Below are positions 16,218-24,567 of a DNA stretch of 58,298 nt, in pieces. The stretch comes from a virus. Each line of letters opens with the position of its first letter. Position 1 is the stretch's first letter. Below the pieces are notes generated by a model. It saw only the letters and a list, made by a program, of their open reading frames with translations, ran no database searches and had not been told where the DNA came from. Location: IMG/VR virus record IMGVR_UViG_3300032334_001544, positions 1-58,298 of that record; one strand, 5' to 3'. A program made the position numbers and the translations under genes.

Positions 16218-18488
16218 TTATTTTGTACGGATACCAGCTACAGCCTGCATCCAAGCGATATTTTCACTGACTTTCTTATCTTCTTTGTCTTTTAGGGCCT
16301 TGGACATGGGTTCTTTTTCGTCGCCATCATCATCCGCATCAAGGAAATCTGGTTTCTTGTTTTTTGCTTCGTTGGTTTTGTCACGGTGCATCATCTTGAA
16401 ATCTTCTGCATCGATCTTGTTGTTGTGATTACGGTCTAGTTTTCTTTGTTTGCCTTTAAGAGCTTCGTTGGTTTTAACATCACCCTGTTCGTGCCTGCTG
16501 TCCATGGTGTCATAAGCCATATCCAAGTAATCAGCTGCCTTGGTTATCTTTGCCTGTACCCATTCTGGTAGATCTTCATTTGATTGAAGCAGTTCTTTCA
16601 ATTCTTTAGCAGCATGTTCAGCATGAGTGAGTTGATCTTTAGCCATGCCAGCTTCATCTGAATATTCACCATCATGTTCTTCATGTTCTTCATGTTCTTC
16701 ATGATCGGTTTCATGCTCTTCATGTTCTTCATGACCGGTCTCATGTTCTTCATGCTCGTCATCTTCTTCAGTAGCGTAGATGTAGTTTTCCATCAGAGGC
16801 AAACCAGCCAGTTTACGCATTTCTTCAATCTGTTTCTTACTCATTTTAGTTTCCTCTGATTTGTTGTTTACTTCTTTACTTTCGTTCCAGGGTTCTGGTT
16901 TCCCTTTGGTGTCATCTCTTTCGGGATGATACTTGCCTTTCTTGCCTTTATAAGCACCTTCTGGGTCTTTCTTACCGGTGATATCGCGCCAATCTTCATC
17001 ATCATCCTCATGTGATTTTTCAGGAGTTGCATCTTCTCCCATGCCCATGACAGCTTCTTCGAACTCATCGCCCGGGGTCTTGTCTTTACGGTCGGGCATC
17101 TTGGCACGAGCTTGTGGGTCTCTGCGCAGTTGTTCTGCCTGTGCAGGATCGCTTTCCACTTGTTTCAGATCTTTCATATACTTGTGTGCCAGCATCAGTG
17201 CCAGCTTCTTATCATGATTGTATGATTCATCTGGTCTGGTGCCGAACGCTTCACCTTCGCTGCTGACCAGATCTCCCATCAAGCTGGCAAAGTTGGCCAC
17301 ATCATCGCAAGCTGGATCAATGCAACGGTTGGCGATATCACCCAAGATGGCACTCAACAACGCTTTGCTGTCAGTGTATTTCCTGGTGATCATCAGTTTG
17401 TCCATGGCAGGATCTTTCTTCAATACCAGACTGAAATTAGGGTCTAATATCTTTCTCTTGACATCTGCATTGGTTTCTGTGATGGCTAAGTGGGCATTTT
17501 CTTTCAATCTCTGGTAGGCACCAGCTGCTGATGCCAGGTAGTTGTCCAAGTTCTCATTGTAAGCCTGTGTGGTAAACCAGCCTTTGAGTTCAGTGATGTC
17601 CTGTTCTGATTCAGGCAACAGGTTGTTCAGTGCTTCCAGGCTTTCTGTGAAACTGCGGCTGTTGTTTGTCAAACGTGCCAAGTGCCCACGGATGCCTTCT
17701 TTCATCTGCTGTGCTGCTGAGATCACATCGTTGGCTTGTTCTGATTCAAATGTCTTGGTCCTGGTGGCACTGGCAAACCTGCCCAGGTTGCGCATCTCGC
17801 TGACTGCGCGGCTGATCACTTGACCGTTTGTATCGTAGGGATTACCACCACGGCTGATATGGTTGGCCATGGCCTTGGCACCTGATACGCTCTTGAATGG
17901 CAACAGGAATTTCTCACCGTTCTCATTCACGCAGTAGATGCGATCCACTTTCAACAGACGATTGTTGGTGTTTTCCAACATCTTCTCTGAATGTACCACA
18001 TGGATGGTCACATTATTGAGGTTGCCCTCGCTGACCTTTCCTCGCCTGTTCCACAGCACACGGCCTTCCATGATGCTTTCGGTCTTGATCCGATCTTTCT
18101 TCTTGTTCTGTTGTTGTGTCATGAATTGTAGGTCCTGTTTACTGAGGGTATCTTTGGTTATGTCTCTGACGTCGAAATTCAACATGTGGCCCTTGGCCAA
18201 TGTTCTCAATTCCTTGAGGAAATCATACCAGTAGCTCTTGTCTTCCGGCAACATCCTGTCGGTGATGCTGGTATCGAAGAATATCTTGAGAGCCTTGTCG
18301 TCCACTATGCTACATGTGACATTGCCATACGCACGATCATGTACCTTGTCCACATATATGAAATTGAAGAACCTGGCTTTTTCCGGATCAACAGTGGCAG
18401 ATCCTTGATCGTCTCCCATGTGTATCTTGGGGAAGCGATTACGCAATTTGAAAAACAGATCTGCTGATATTTGGTCAGTGTTACTCAT
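16218..18488 (-). CDS. Large putative virion protein with His/Glu repeat and Ca-binding-like loops
   Basis: A 756-residue protein next to the large terminase. The N-terminal half is a mixed fold without a recognised domain. About residues 450-570 are low-complexity and charged. Near residues 577-610 is a His/Glu repeat (EEHEEHE units). Then comes a helical block (AKITKAADYLDMAYDTM) as in phage scaffold or head proteins, an EF-hand-like loop DRNHNNKIDAEDF, and a second Asp-rich loop PDFLDADDDGDEKEPM. It ends AWMQAVAGIRTK. Such repeats suit metal binding (inference). The late motif AATAAATA lies 5 nt before the ATG. Confidence 0.6.
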   Translation of the reverse strand: MSNTDQISADLFFKLRNRFPKIHMGDDQGSATVDPEKARFFNFIYVDKVHDRAYGNVTCSIVDDKALKIFFDTSITDRMLPEDKSYWYDFLKELRTLAKGHMLNFDVRDITKDTLSKQDLQFMTQQQNKKKDRIKTESIMEGRVLWNRRGKVSEGNLNNVTIHVVHSEKMLENTNNRLLKVDRIYCVNENGEKFLLPFKSVSGAKAMANHISRGGNPYDTNGQVISRAVSEMRNLGRFASATRTKTFESEQANDVISAAQQMKEGIRGHLARLTNNSRSFTESLEALNNLLPESEQDITELKGWFTTQAYNENLDNYLASAAGAYQRLKENAHLAITETNADVKRKILDPNFSLVLKKDPAMDKLMITRKYTDSKALLSAILGDIANRCIDPACDDVANFASLMGDLVSSEGEAFGTRPDESYNHDKKLALMLAHKYMKDLKQVESDPAQAEQLRRDPQARAKMPDRKDKTPGDEFEEAVMGMGEDATPEKSHEDDDEDWRDITGKKDPEGAYKGKKGKYHPERDDTKGKPEPWNESKEVNNKSEETKMSKKQIEEMRKLAGLPLMENYIYATEEDDEHEEHETGHEEHEEHETDHEEHEEHEEHDGEYSDEAGMAKDQLTHAEHAAKELKELLQSNEDLPEWVQAKITKAADYLDMAYDTMDSRHEQGDVKTNEALKGKQRKLDRNHNNKIDAEDFKMMHRDKTNEAKNKKPDFLDADDDGDEKEPMSKALKDKEDKKVSENIAWMQAVAGIRTK

Positions 18489-18493
18489 GTTTG

Positions 18494-18501
18494 TATTTAT
18501 T
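18494..18501 (-). promoter_or_regulatory. Late promoter motif, leaderless geometry
   Basis: AATAAATA on the minus strand, with 5 nt (CAAAC) before the ATG of the 756-aa gene. In T4 the late motif spans roughly -13 to -6, which would put transcription start at the ATG itself. No Shine-Dalgarno sequence is present. Confidence 0.6.
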
Positions 18502-20069
18502 CAGAACACCGCAACAAAAGGCATTGGTGGAATGATTTCGGATCTATCCATCATTAAATTTTCGCTTAAATTAGCGTCATATTGACGCAAATGCACTATG
18601 ACACGCACTATCAGTAGCGTGGCGCTGATTAAATCGTCAGTTTCACCTATTTTTGCCTGGTAACTGTTGCCATGCGCAACGAAAGTTTTCAATTCTGATA
18701 TCAGGGATTTGCTACGCAATTTCAACTTATCAGTTTCAACCCACAATTTGAATTTGGCACAAGCTGCTAGTTTACTGGTATTGGTTGTGTTGAATCCTTT
18801 GCGATATCTCCTGCTTGACCCCATCTTGGCAGGCTCGCTCAGGAAATCTCCTGGTATGTTTTCTTCACCCAGGTCTGAGATGGCATTCAATGCAGCTTCA
18901 CCGATGGTGTTGTTCTCCACGGTGTAATACAGATTATCACGGTCATTTGTCATGCTTACGATGTGCTTGCATATGGAAGATAATATGCCCACCTGTTGTT
19001 GGATGGGTGTGAGATTGTGTTGCCACTCTGCCACTTGGCTCATGGTGGTAGCATCGAACACCTGTATGGCTGAAGGATCGCCCCCTGTGCCCAGGCTGGG
19101 ATCCAATGTCACTATGTATATGTGTCCGCGCTGTGGCTTCTCGTACCATCTGATCTGTCCTTGTTTTTCTATAGGGTCAATACCAGTTAAATCTATCAAC
19201 TTACTAGGCGCAATCAATGTTTCGTCGTAGATGATAAACTTACAGTTGTTTTCACGTTCAAACCTGTCTGAACCTACGCTGGATCTCTCACGGGCAGCCC
19301 AGGTCTCATCACGTTCAGGATGCCTATCCCAAGTGGCAATGTAAGGACTGAATCCGTTCCTACCTACCAGAGTAGTATTACCAAACTCATCGAACTTCTT
19401 GTTTGCTTCCTTCCAGATCTCAGCAAACATATCTTCGTCGCTGTTTGGAGTGCTTGTGATGATGGCTTTACCACCAGTGCTGAGCGTGGGGCTGATGGAA
19501 GTCCAGAATTCCTTGGCCCATGTGGGTCTAACGAAGGCCAACTCGTCACAGTACAACAGTGAGATACTCATACCACGTCCAGTTGTCTCAGTAGTTGTAG
19601 CTGACACGATACGGCTGCCGTTGTCGAATGTTATGCTGCCCTTGTTGTAATCTGTGGCACCAGCACGGATATGATCAGGCACACTCTCATAGGCAAAGCG
19701 CACACGGTTCATGATTTCTTGCGCACCAGTGTATTTGTTTGATGCCACCAGTATGGTACTATCAGGAATAAACATGGCATACCATAGCAGATATCCGCCA
19801 GCCACTGTGGTCTTGCCCATCTGACGGCCCAGCATGTTTATGCTGAAGCGATTTTCATGGTAATTTTTCAACAATTCTTCCTGATAGTCGAATGGTTGGA
19901 ATTGTATCTTGCCCACTGTGGGATGCTGGATATAAAAGAAGTTTTTCAGGAAGTATTCGCAACCAGTATCAAAATCAGCACACAGGCTAAATTCCAGCAG
20001 TTCTTGCTCAGTATAGCTGATTCGTTTGTGAGCCTTTTTTATCAGGACTCCCTCAAGTGATTTTGCCAT
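18501..20069 (-). CDS. gp17: Terminase large subunit gp17
   Basis: A 522-residue packaging motor. Walker A GRQMGKTT at residues 81-88, Walker B LLYCDELAF near 168, coupling motif IITSTPNSDED. The nuclease domain has YIVTLDPSLGTGGDPSAIQVF (first acidic residue), YTVENNTIGEAAL and a C-terminal GETDDLISATLL with the last metal-binding aspartates. It pumps DNA into proheads and cuts it. Shorter than T4 gp17 (610), as in many marine T4-like phages. AGGA lies 8 nt before ATG 20069. Confidence 0.95.
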   Translation of the reverse strand: MAKSLEGVLIKKAHKRISYTEQELLEFSLCADFDTGCEYFLKNFFYIQHPTVGKIQFQPFDYQEELLKNYHENRFSINMLGRQMGKTTVAGGYLLWYAMFIPDSTILVASNKYTGAQEIMNRVRFAYESVPDHIRAGATDYNKGSITFDNGSRIVSATTTETTGRGMSISLLYCDELAFVRPTWAKEFWTSISPTLSTGGKAIITSTPNSDEDMFAEIWKEANKKFDEFGNTTLVGRNGFSPYIATWDRHPERDETWAARERSSVGSDRFERENNCKFIIYDETLIAPSKLIDLTGIDPIEKQGQIRWYEKPQRGHIYIVTLDPSLGTGGDPSAIQVFDATTMSQVAEWQHNLTPIQQQVGILSSICKHIVSMTNDRDNLYYTVENNTIGEAALNAISDLGEENIPGDFLSEPAKMGSSRRYRKGFNTTNTSKLAACAKFKLWVETDKLKLRSKSLISELKTFVAHGNSYQAKIGETDDLISATLLIVRVIVHLRQYDANLSENLMMDRSEIIPPMPFVAVF

Positions 20070-20317
20070 TATAGAATCCTAAAGTCTTTACCGTTTATAT
20101 AGCGTGTATGACCATAGAGATCTATGTGGCTGATTTGGATGCTGTGTATAGTAGCTTGGATATTGTCTTTCCAGTACCATAAGAACTTGTGTATTCTAGG
20201 GAAATTAGGAACGTGATCATTTGTCTGCCAAACAAACTCTTGGAGTAGACTCCTGTAGTCTGGCATGTAATATAGTATTTGGATAGTTGCTATCTGAGGT
20301 CGTTCCCATAAGCGCAT
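20069..20317 (-). CDS. Usg-family protein
   Basis: An 82-residue protein. PDYRSLLQEFVWQTNDHVPN followed by FPRIHKFLWYWKDNIQATIHS closely matches the Usg family, small proteins encoded upstream of trp genes in alphaproteobacteria and of unknown function. It sits directly upstream of gp17 with overlapping stop and start. Late motif GATAAATA (20322-20329) lies 4 nt before the ATG, so it is probably expressed late, with packaging genes. A host-derived origin is likely (inference). Confidence 0.75.
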   Translation of the reverse strand: MRLWERPQIATIQILYYMPDYRSLLQEFVWQTNDHVPNFPRIHKFLWYWKDNIQATIHSIQISHIDLYGHTRYINGKDFRIL

Positions 20318-20321
20318 AGAA

Positions 20322-20329
20322 TATTTATC
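20322..20329 (-). promoter_or_regulatory. Late promoter motif, leaderless geometry
   Basis: GATAAATA on the minus strand, 4 nt (TTCT) before the Usg-like start. No ribosome site is visible. It is back-to-back with the plus-strand HNH promoter that starts at 20330. Confidence 0.6.
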
Positions 20330-20385
20330 TTGACATATGATCGCAATACGCTATTATATAACAGTAATTTCTACGAAAGTAAATA
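20330..20385 (+). promoter_or_regulatory. Early promoter and late-like motif of the HNH gene
   Basis: TTGACA (20330-20335) and TATTAT (20352-20357) are 16 bp apart. A second signal, AGTAAATA (20378-20385), stands 6 nt before the ATG at 20392, resembling the late motifs of the minus-strand virion genes. The leader has no clear Shine-Dalgarno sequence. Confidence 0.6.
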
Positions 20386-20391
20386 CTTTAT

Positions 20392-20901
20392 ATGCCTGAT
20401 TGCCTCATCCTCAATGCCAATTATCAGCCACTCAGCTGGCTTCCCCTAAGTGTAATCCCCTGGCAACAGGCGGTTAAACTTCATTACATGGACAAAATCA
20501 AAGTCTTGGAATGGTATGACGACTGGGAAGTCCACAGCCCCAGCATCACCCTGAAGGTGCCTGCATTGGCTATTACCAGAGACTATCATGCCTTCCAGAA
20601 GGGAGTGCGTTTTAGTCGCGGCAACCTGTACCTTCGTGACCTGTTCCAATGCCAGTACTGTGCTGAGACTTTCGATTACCATGAGCTGAACATTGATCAT
20701 GTTCATCCCATGAGCAAAGGTGGTAAGACCAATTGGGAGAACTGTGTTACAAGCTGCATACCCTGTAATAATCGCAAGCAGAATTATTATAGGAAACCCA
20801 TACGTGAACCGTTCAAACCTGATTATTGGACGCTGACCAATCGTCGCAAGCGCATGCATTACGACCTTAGACACCCCAGCTGGGCAGATTACATCAATTA
20901 A
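20392..20901 (+). CDS. HNH endonuclease
   Basis: A 169-residue protein. The N-terminal 80 residues (LILNANYQPLSWLPLSVIPW) match the domain that precedes HNH in a widespread bacterial family. The nuclease has CQYCAETF, the catalytic HNH core IDHVHPMSKGGKTNWENCVT and the second zinc pair CIPCNNRK. It is the only plus-strand gene in the virion block, inserted beside the terminase, and its stop overlaps the next minus gene's stop by 4 bp. It may be a packaging-associated or homing nuclease; neither is shown by the sequence. Confidence 0.9.
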   Translation: MPDCLILNANYQPLSWLPLSVIPWQQAVKLHYMDKIKVLEWYDDWEVHSPSITLKVPALAITRDYHAFQKGVRFSRGNLYLRDLFQCQYCAETFDYHELNIDHVHPMSKGGKTNWENCVTSCIPCNNRKQNYYRKPIREPFKPDYWTLTNRRKRMHYDLRHPSWADYIN

Positions 20902-21173
20902 CGGCGTTTAACTGGTGATCCACCCATCAGTGCATACCAGGCTGGAGTACCAGGTCTGATACCAGTGTCACGAGCATATTGCAGCAGCGGTTCTTTTATC
21001 GCTGCTGTTTCCTTGATTATCTCAGCTTTGCGCTCGTTGATACGTTGGGCAGCATTTAGTCCACCCATGTACTGGGCAGCTACCATGTCATATAAGGGAT
21101 CATCTGGTGCTAGTGAACAATCAGTTTCACTACTTGGGGTATAATTTTCAGTGGATATACGATATTGCTTCAT
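20898..21173 (-). CDS. Hypothetical virion-module protein, 91 aa
   Basis: A soluble protein with an acidic N-terminus, a helical centre (AAQRINERKAEIIKETAAIK) and a basic end (SPVKRR). Its ATG overlaps the upstream stop by 4 bp, in a run of virion-module genes. No family recognised. Confidence 0.55.
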   Translation of the reverse strand: MKQYRISTENYTPSSETDCSLAPDDPLYDMVAAQYMGGLNAAQRINERKAEIIKETAAIKEPLLQYARDTGIRPGTPAWYALMGGSPVKRR

Positions 21174-21544
21174 GATTTACGTTTGATGTGTTTGCCCGAG
21201 TTCTGTAACACAGGGCTCTTTATATTGGTATTTGCTATCTCAGTGCTGCGATTATTGCTGAGTTTTTTCATACCCTTGCTTCCCACCATCTTGGCAGCAG
21301 CATTGATCATGTCTAATTCTTCGTCTGTGTATGTGCTCATCAGTGGATCACCGCTGATGCTTCCAGCTGCTTTAGTGGGATAATCAGGAGCACCAGCCAT
21401 TGCGATGCCGAAACGATAGTTGAGATAGGCTGAACCAGTGCTCATGTTTTGATCTGGAAAATGCATAGCGTTCTTGATCGCTGCTTGGTATACAGGATCA
21501 AATTCACCATCTTTTGTTTCACTAATAAATTCAGCCGCTCTCAT
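21170..21544 (-). CDS. Hypothetical protein with capsid-targeting-like N-terminus
   Basis: A 124-residue protein starting MRAAEFISETKDG. The first ten residues resemble the T4 capsid-targeting sequence MKTYQEFIAE, and ISE fits the (I/L)-x-E recognition of the gp21 prohead protease. The rest has an ELDMINAAAKMVGSKGMKKL helix and a basic tail (KHIKRKS). Together these suggest a packaged internal protein (inference). It sits 1 bp after the upstream gene's stop. Confidence 0.5.
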   Translation of the reverse strand: MRAAEFISETKDGEFDPVYQAAIKNAMHFPDQNMSTGSAYLNYRFGIAMAGAPDYPTKAAGSISGDPLMSTYTDEELDMINAAAKMVGSKGMKKLSNNRSTEIANTNIKSPVLQNSGKHIKRKS

Positions 21545-21545
21545 A

Positions 21546-22142
21546 TTAATTCCCAGTCTTTACTGGTAAGCTCCAATAATTGGCCTGCTTGGATTTGCTG
21601 CTACAATCGTAAGATTCCACGAACATACGGGTACGTGCTGATGTGGTCTTCCTGTAGTGGCATTCGAATGTGACACGGGCTTCTGTAGCTGTGGGGTTCC
21701 TGGCAATCACTGTGACATCAGATTCAGGCAACTGATCCGTTTCCACCAACTTGGCTTCTGCTTTCCTCAGTTTATAACCTTGTTCCACCATGGTTTCATG
21801 CATAGGGTTACTCTTGGCAATATTCCTGACAAAATCCTGTGTGATACCAGCCGATTCCATGGGAGGCTGATGCATGAACGTGCGATGCATCTGTTCACCA
21901 TCACGCTCGAATGTCAGCACAAATTCTGCCATCTTCTGTCTCTGGCCTTCGCTCAACAAGCCCATGCCGTCCATCTTTTTCCAGCTTTTTTCGTCCAGGT
22001 CCACTGTGATGGTACTGTCGGTGTGTTCCACAACACTGGCACTAATGGCATTGACGTTATTGATCTCGAAAACTACCACGTCGCCGGTCACTGGTGCAAA
22101 CTGTTGTCTTTCAACTATTTTCAAATATTCGCCGAATTTCAT
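21546..22142 (-). CDS. Hypothetical virion-module protein, 198 aa
   Basis: It begins MKFGEYLKIVERQQF, another short EYL-type start with an IVE site. A beta-rich domain follows (VTGDVVVFEINNVNAISASV, STITVDLDEKSWKKM), then a C-terminal part ending LPVKTGN. GAGGAG lies 7 nt before ATG 22142. No family recognised; its place among head and packaging genes suggests a structural or internal protein. Confidence 0.5.
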   Translation of the reverse strand: MKFGEYLKIVERQQFAPVTGDVVVFEINNVNAISASVVEHTDSTITVDLDEKSWKKMDGMGLLSEGQRQKMAEFVLTFERDGEQMHRTFMHQPPMESAGITQDFVRNIAKSNPMHETMVEQGYKLRKAEAKLVETDQLPESDVTVIARNPTATEARVTFECHYRKTTSARTRMFVESYDCSSKSKQANYWSLPVKTGN

Positions 22143-22151
22143 GTCTGCTCC

Positions 22152-22748
22152 TCAATCAAATGACACTGATACGTGTTGTAGTGGATTATCGCCACCACCT
22201 ACTTTAGGACTAGTTAGTTTGGGTCTATTAAGATCGTTGCCGCTGGGTATAGCTGCACTGATATCTTTGGTCATTTCGTGTGGACTGTTGGTATAAGGAC
22301 GATCATCTGTGCCTTCAGCAGCAGCCATTGCACCCATGTCCATATGATCCATGTCATCTGCTGCACCTTGATCAGGCAAGCTGATGCTCACTGGTGGCAT
22401 TTCAGCAGTTCCCATGCTGGGCATTCCACCGATACCAGGCATATCTTGATCTGCTTGTGCAGCCATGGCAGGCAACCCTGGCAAGCCAGGTATTCCACTT
22501 GCAGGTGCACCCATGCCAGGCGCAGGAACGTCTGCTTGTACGGCTGCCATATCAGGACTATTAACTCCGCCAACCATACCGGCCAGCTTGAGTATCTGTG
22601 CTAATACTGCATCATCACCTGATGTCTTGATTTCCACAGCCTCAGCAACTTTTGCGTTCATCCTGTTGATGCTATCTATGGCTCTGATAGCTTCGGGACT
22701 CCTGTCTGAAATCTCTTGTAATTTCTTTAGTACATCAATCATCTGCAT
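22152..22748 (-). CDS. Hypothetical Met/Gly/Pro-rich virion-module protein
   Basis: A 198-residue protein. The N-terminus is helical (MIDVLKKLQEISDRSPEAIR). From about residue 70 it is low-complexity and rich in Met, Gly, Pro and Asp (PGLPGLPAMAA, MDHMDMGAMAAAEG). Tail KVGGGDNPLQHVSVSFD. It overlaps the upstream stop by 1 bp and has GGGAG 9 nt upstream. Probably disordered; function unknown. Confidence 0.5.
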   Translation of the reverse strand: MQMIDVLKKLQEISDRSPEAIRAIDSINRMNAKVAEAVEIKTSGDDAVLAQILKLAGMVGGVNSPDMAAVQADVPAPGMGAPASGIPGLPGLPAMAAQADQDMPGIGGMPSMGTAEMPPVSISLPDQGAADDMDHMDMGAMAAAEGTDDRPYTNSPHEMTKDISAAIPSGNDLNRPKLTSPKVGGGDNPLQHVSVSFD

Positions 22749-23314
22749 TATATTCTTCTCCCTGTGGTGGTAGCAGGCATTTTGGGTTTGTGCATACCCA
22801 GGGGTCCACGAGTGTTTTGTGGCAGATCATTGGTAGTGGATCCTTTCTCTGGTTTTACTGCAAACTGATGTTCAGTTGTGGGCATCTTCAGAGCATTGGC
22901 CAGATCCGCCAATAATTGTGGGCTATTTGTTTTGGGATAATCTGATGTAAGCACTGGTTCATCAGATTCAGGAACTACAGGTGCTGCCAAGACTTCCTGT
23001 TGGGGAGTCATTACCATGATGCAATGCAACGGCATACCTGTACTTTCATGTATAGCTGCTTGTATCTCATGTGGTGTGCAAGGATAGTTTACTACCAGAT
23101 CCACGATATAAAGTTCTGTGACAGGTATGTGTTCAAAACCCTGGGGTTTTTCACTGATGGGTGTTCTTTTGGGTTCACTTATAGCTTCCAAGTTCCAACG
23201 TGCCATGGACCGTTTAAGGCTGTCCATCTGCTGTTCGGTGAGTTCCTTAGCCAATTTGGCACGGAATCCGTATTTCTTGTCGCTTTCCTTTAGGTATTTT
23301 TTATAAGTCTTCAT
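22748..23314 (-). CDS. Conserved T4-like virion-module protein with CTS-like start
   Basis: A 188-residue protein starting MKTYKKYLKESDKKYGFRAK. MKTY..YLKE closely echoes the T4 capsid-targeting sequence, with an LKE protease site. A small alpha/beta domain follows (LTEQQMDSLKRSMARWNLEA, TELYIVDLVVNYPCTPHEIQ) as in related phage proteins, and the C-terminus is a disordered Pro/Thr-rich region. Late motif GATAAATA lies 17 nt before the ATG. A packaged internal protein is a reasonable inference. Confidence 0.55.
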   Translation of the reverse strand: MKTYKKYLKESDKKYGFRAKLAKELTEQQMDSLKRSMARWNLEAISEPKRTPISEKPQGFEHIPVTELYIVDLVVNYPCTPHEIQAAIHESTGMPLHCIMVMTPQQEVLAAPVVPESDEPVLTSDYPKTNSPQLLADLANALKMPTTEHQFAVKPEKGSTTNDLPQNTRGPLGMHKPKMPATTTGRRI

Positions 23315-23331
23315 GCTTGTGCCCTTGTTGA

Positions 23332-23339
23332 TATTTATC
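23332..23339 (-). promoter_or_regulatory. Late promoter motif
   Basis: GATAAATA on the minus strand overlaps the gp16-like stop codon, with a 17-nt gap to the next ATG (23314). That is long enough for a short leader. Confidence 0.6.
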
Positions 23340-23763
23340 GTTTTCCAAAGGTTTTTAATAACTCGTTGCGATCAAATACCTGTGCTTCTACTATTTCTGT
23401 ACCATTACTGCCTTGTGCTTCAGCCTTCTGCATGGCTAACCTTTCTGCTCGCATGAGCAATTCTTGCTGCTTGAGTTTCTTCTGTACCTTGCCCAGCTTG
23501 GCAGTGATGGCATGCCCCAACATCTTGCTTGCGGCATCAAATATTGGTGCACTGAACCTGGCTTCTGTGTTCATGCCCAGGCTCTGCAGATTCTCGAAAC
23601 TTTCCACGGCCTGATCGGCTAATTTATCCAGTTCCCTGTCGGTCTTATCTTCAGGTATATCCAACATGCTGCTCTCTATGCTCAGTGCAGTTTCCATGGC
23701 ATCTGAGACTTCTCTACTTGGGCTGACAGGTAGGTCAAAAAGCTCTGCTAATTTCTGTGTCAT
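23335..23763 (-). CDS. gp16: Terminase small subunit gp16-like
   Basis: A 142-residue helical protein. It has an acidic N-terminal part (DIPEDKTDRELDKLADQAVE), a central helical block (FSAPIFDAASKMLGHAITAK) and a long basic coiled coil (LGKVQKKLKQQELLMRAERL), the layout of T4 gp16, which forms the ring that recognises DNA and stimulates gp17. Length is near T4 (164). The assignment comes from layout and position before gp17; sequence similarity is weak. Confidence 0.55.
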   Translation of the reverse strand: MTQKLAELFDLPVSPSREVSDAMETALSIESSMLDIPEDKTDRELDKLADQAVESFENLQSLGMNTEARFSAPIFDAASKMLGHAITAKLGKVQKKLKQQELLMRAERLAMQKAEAQGSNGTEIVEAQVFDRNELLKTFGKR

Positions 23764-23766
23764 GTG

Positions 23767-24201
23767 TCATCTCTTCTTAGTATTGCTGAACATGTCGTGT
23801 TCTGTGAGTATACGGAATTTAATATTGTTGTTCTTGCACCAGTTGTCAGCCGCTTGCCATTTGGCCTGGTTGATCACAGCAAAAACCTGGCTGCGCACAT
23901 GCTTGCCTGCTGCTGCTATACTGGTTTCTTTACTGGGCTTTATCTCGATCAATTCCACTTGTTCTGTGCCATTTGCATCACGATATTTTATGAAGAAGTC
24001 AGGTATGTATTTGGTTTTTTTCTGGGTCAGCGGATTAACATAAGGTATCTGTATGGATTCGCTTGCCCAAGCTAGTATATGCGGATTGTTATCACAGAAT
24101 TGCATGAATGTCAATTCCCAACTGCTACGATATCTTATGCTCCCTTTACCAGCATATTTTTCTGGATGTGTGGGAATGAATATACCTTGTGAATACTTCA
24201 T
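23767..24201 (-). CDS. gp4: Head completion protein gp4 (TnsA-like nuclease fold)
   Basis: A 144-residue protein. KGSIRYRSSWELTFMQFCDN (glutamate of the nuclease site), WASESIQIPYVNPLTQKKT, YIPDFF and VELIEIKPSKET (the E-x-K pair) match T4 gp4, which seals filled heads before tail joining. Length is the same class as T4 gp4 (150). ATG 24201 overlaps the upstream stop by 4 bp. Confidence 0.85.
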   Translation of the reverse strand: MKYSQGIFIPTHPEKYAGKGSIRYRSSWELTFMQFCDNNPHILAWASESIQIPYVNPLTQKKTKYIPDFFIKYRDANGTEQVELIEIKPSKETSIAAAGKHVRSQVFAVINQAKWQAADNWCKNNNIKFRILTEHDMFSNTKKR

Positions 24202-24554
24202 GGTAATATAGTACGGCTTATGGTCTGGTTACTGCTGACAGAACTGCGAAATCCCAACTTGCTAGTGGGTCCTTTCTGGCTGTTGAAAAAACTTATCATT
24301 AATTTCTTATAATTGCTACTATCTGTGCTCTTCTGGAATTCCAATATCATGCGATTTGGATCCAGATTATTCTTATATGTGAGTGCTATCAACATGTCCG
24401 TGAGACTCAGAGCAGCATTACGGCTACCAGTCCGGCTACGAAAGAAATTGAATATCTCATTATACTGGACAGGATTTATCTGCATACTTTTGTTAAAGTA
24501 GCTGTTAAAAAATGTCTGTTCTTGGTCTATAGTTGTGACTGGTATGTTTGCCAT
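24198..24554 (-). CDS. Conserved virion-module protein, 118 aa
   Basis: A helical protein (QEQTFFNSYFNKSMQINPVQ, ALSLTDMLIALTYKNNLDPN) between gp4 and a tail-tube-fold gene. The late motif AGTAAATA lies 5 nt before the ATG and there is no ribosome site, suggesting a leaderless late mRNA. It may be a neck, tail-completion or baseplate component; none can be assigned. Confidence 0.55.
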   Translation of the reverse strand: MANIPVTTIDQEQTFFNSYFNKSMQINPVQYNEIFNFFRSRTGSRNAALSLTDMLIALTYKNNLDPNRMILEFQKSTDSSNYKKLMISFFNSQKGPTSKLGFRSSVSSNQTISRTILP

Positions 24555-24559
24555 ATGGA

Positions 24560-24567
24560 TATTTACT
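24560..24567 (-). promoter_or_regulatory. Late promoter motif, leaderless geometry
   Basis: AGTAAATA on the minus strand overlaps the stop of the 460-aa gene, with 5 nt (TCCAT) before the ATG at 24554. Confidence 0.5.

Noticed and set aside
16665-16760. Short tandem repeats of CATGTTCTT resembling a repeat array
   Set aside because: They are in-frame His/Glu codons of the 756-aa protein, with no spacers. Not a CRISPR array; none was seen in the window.
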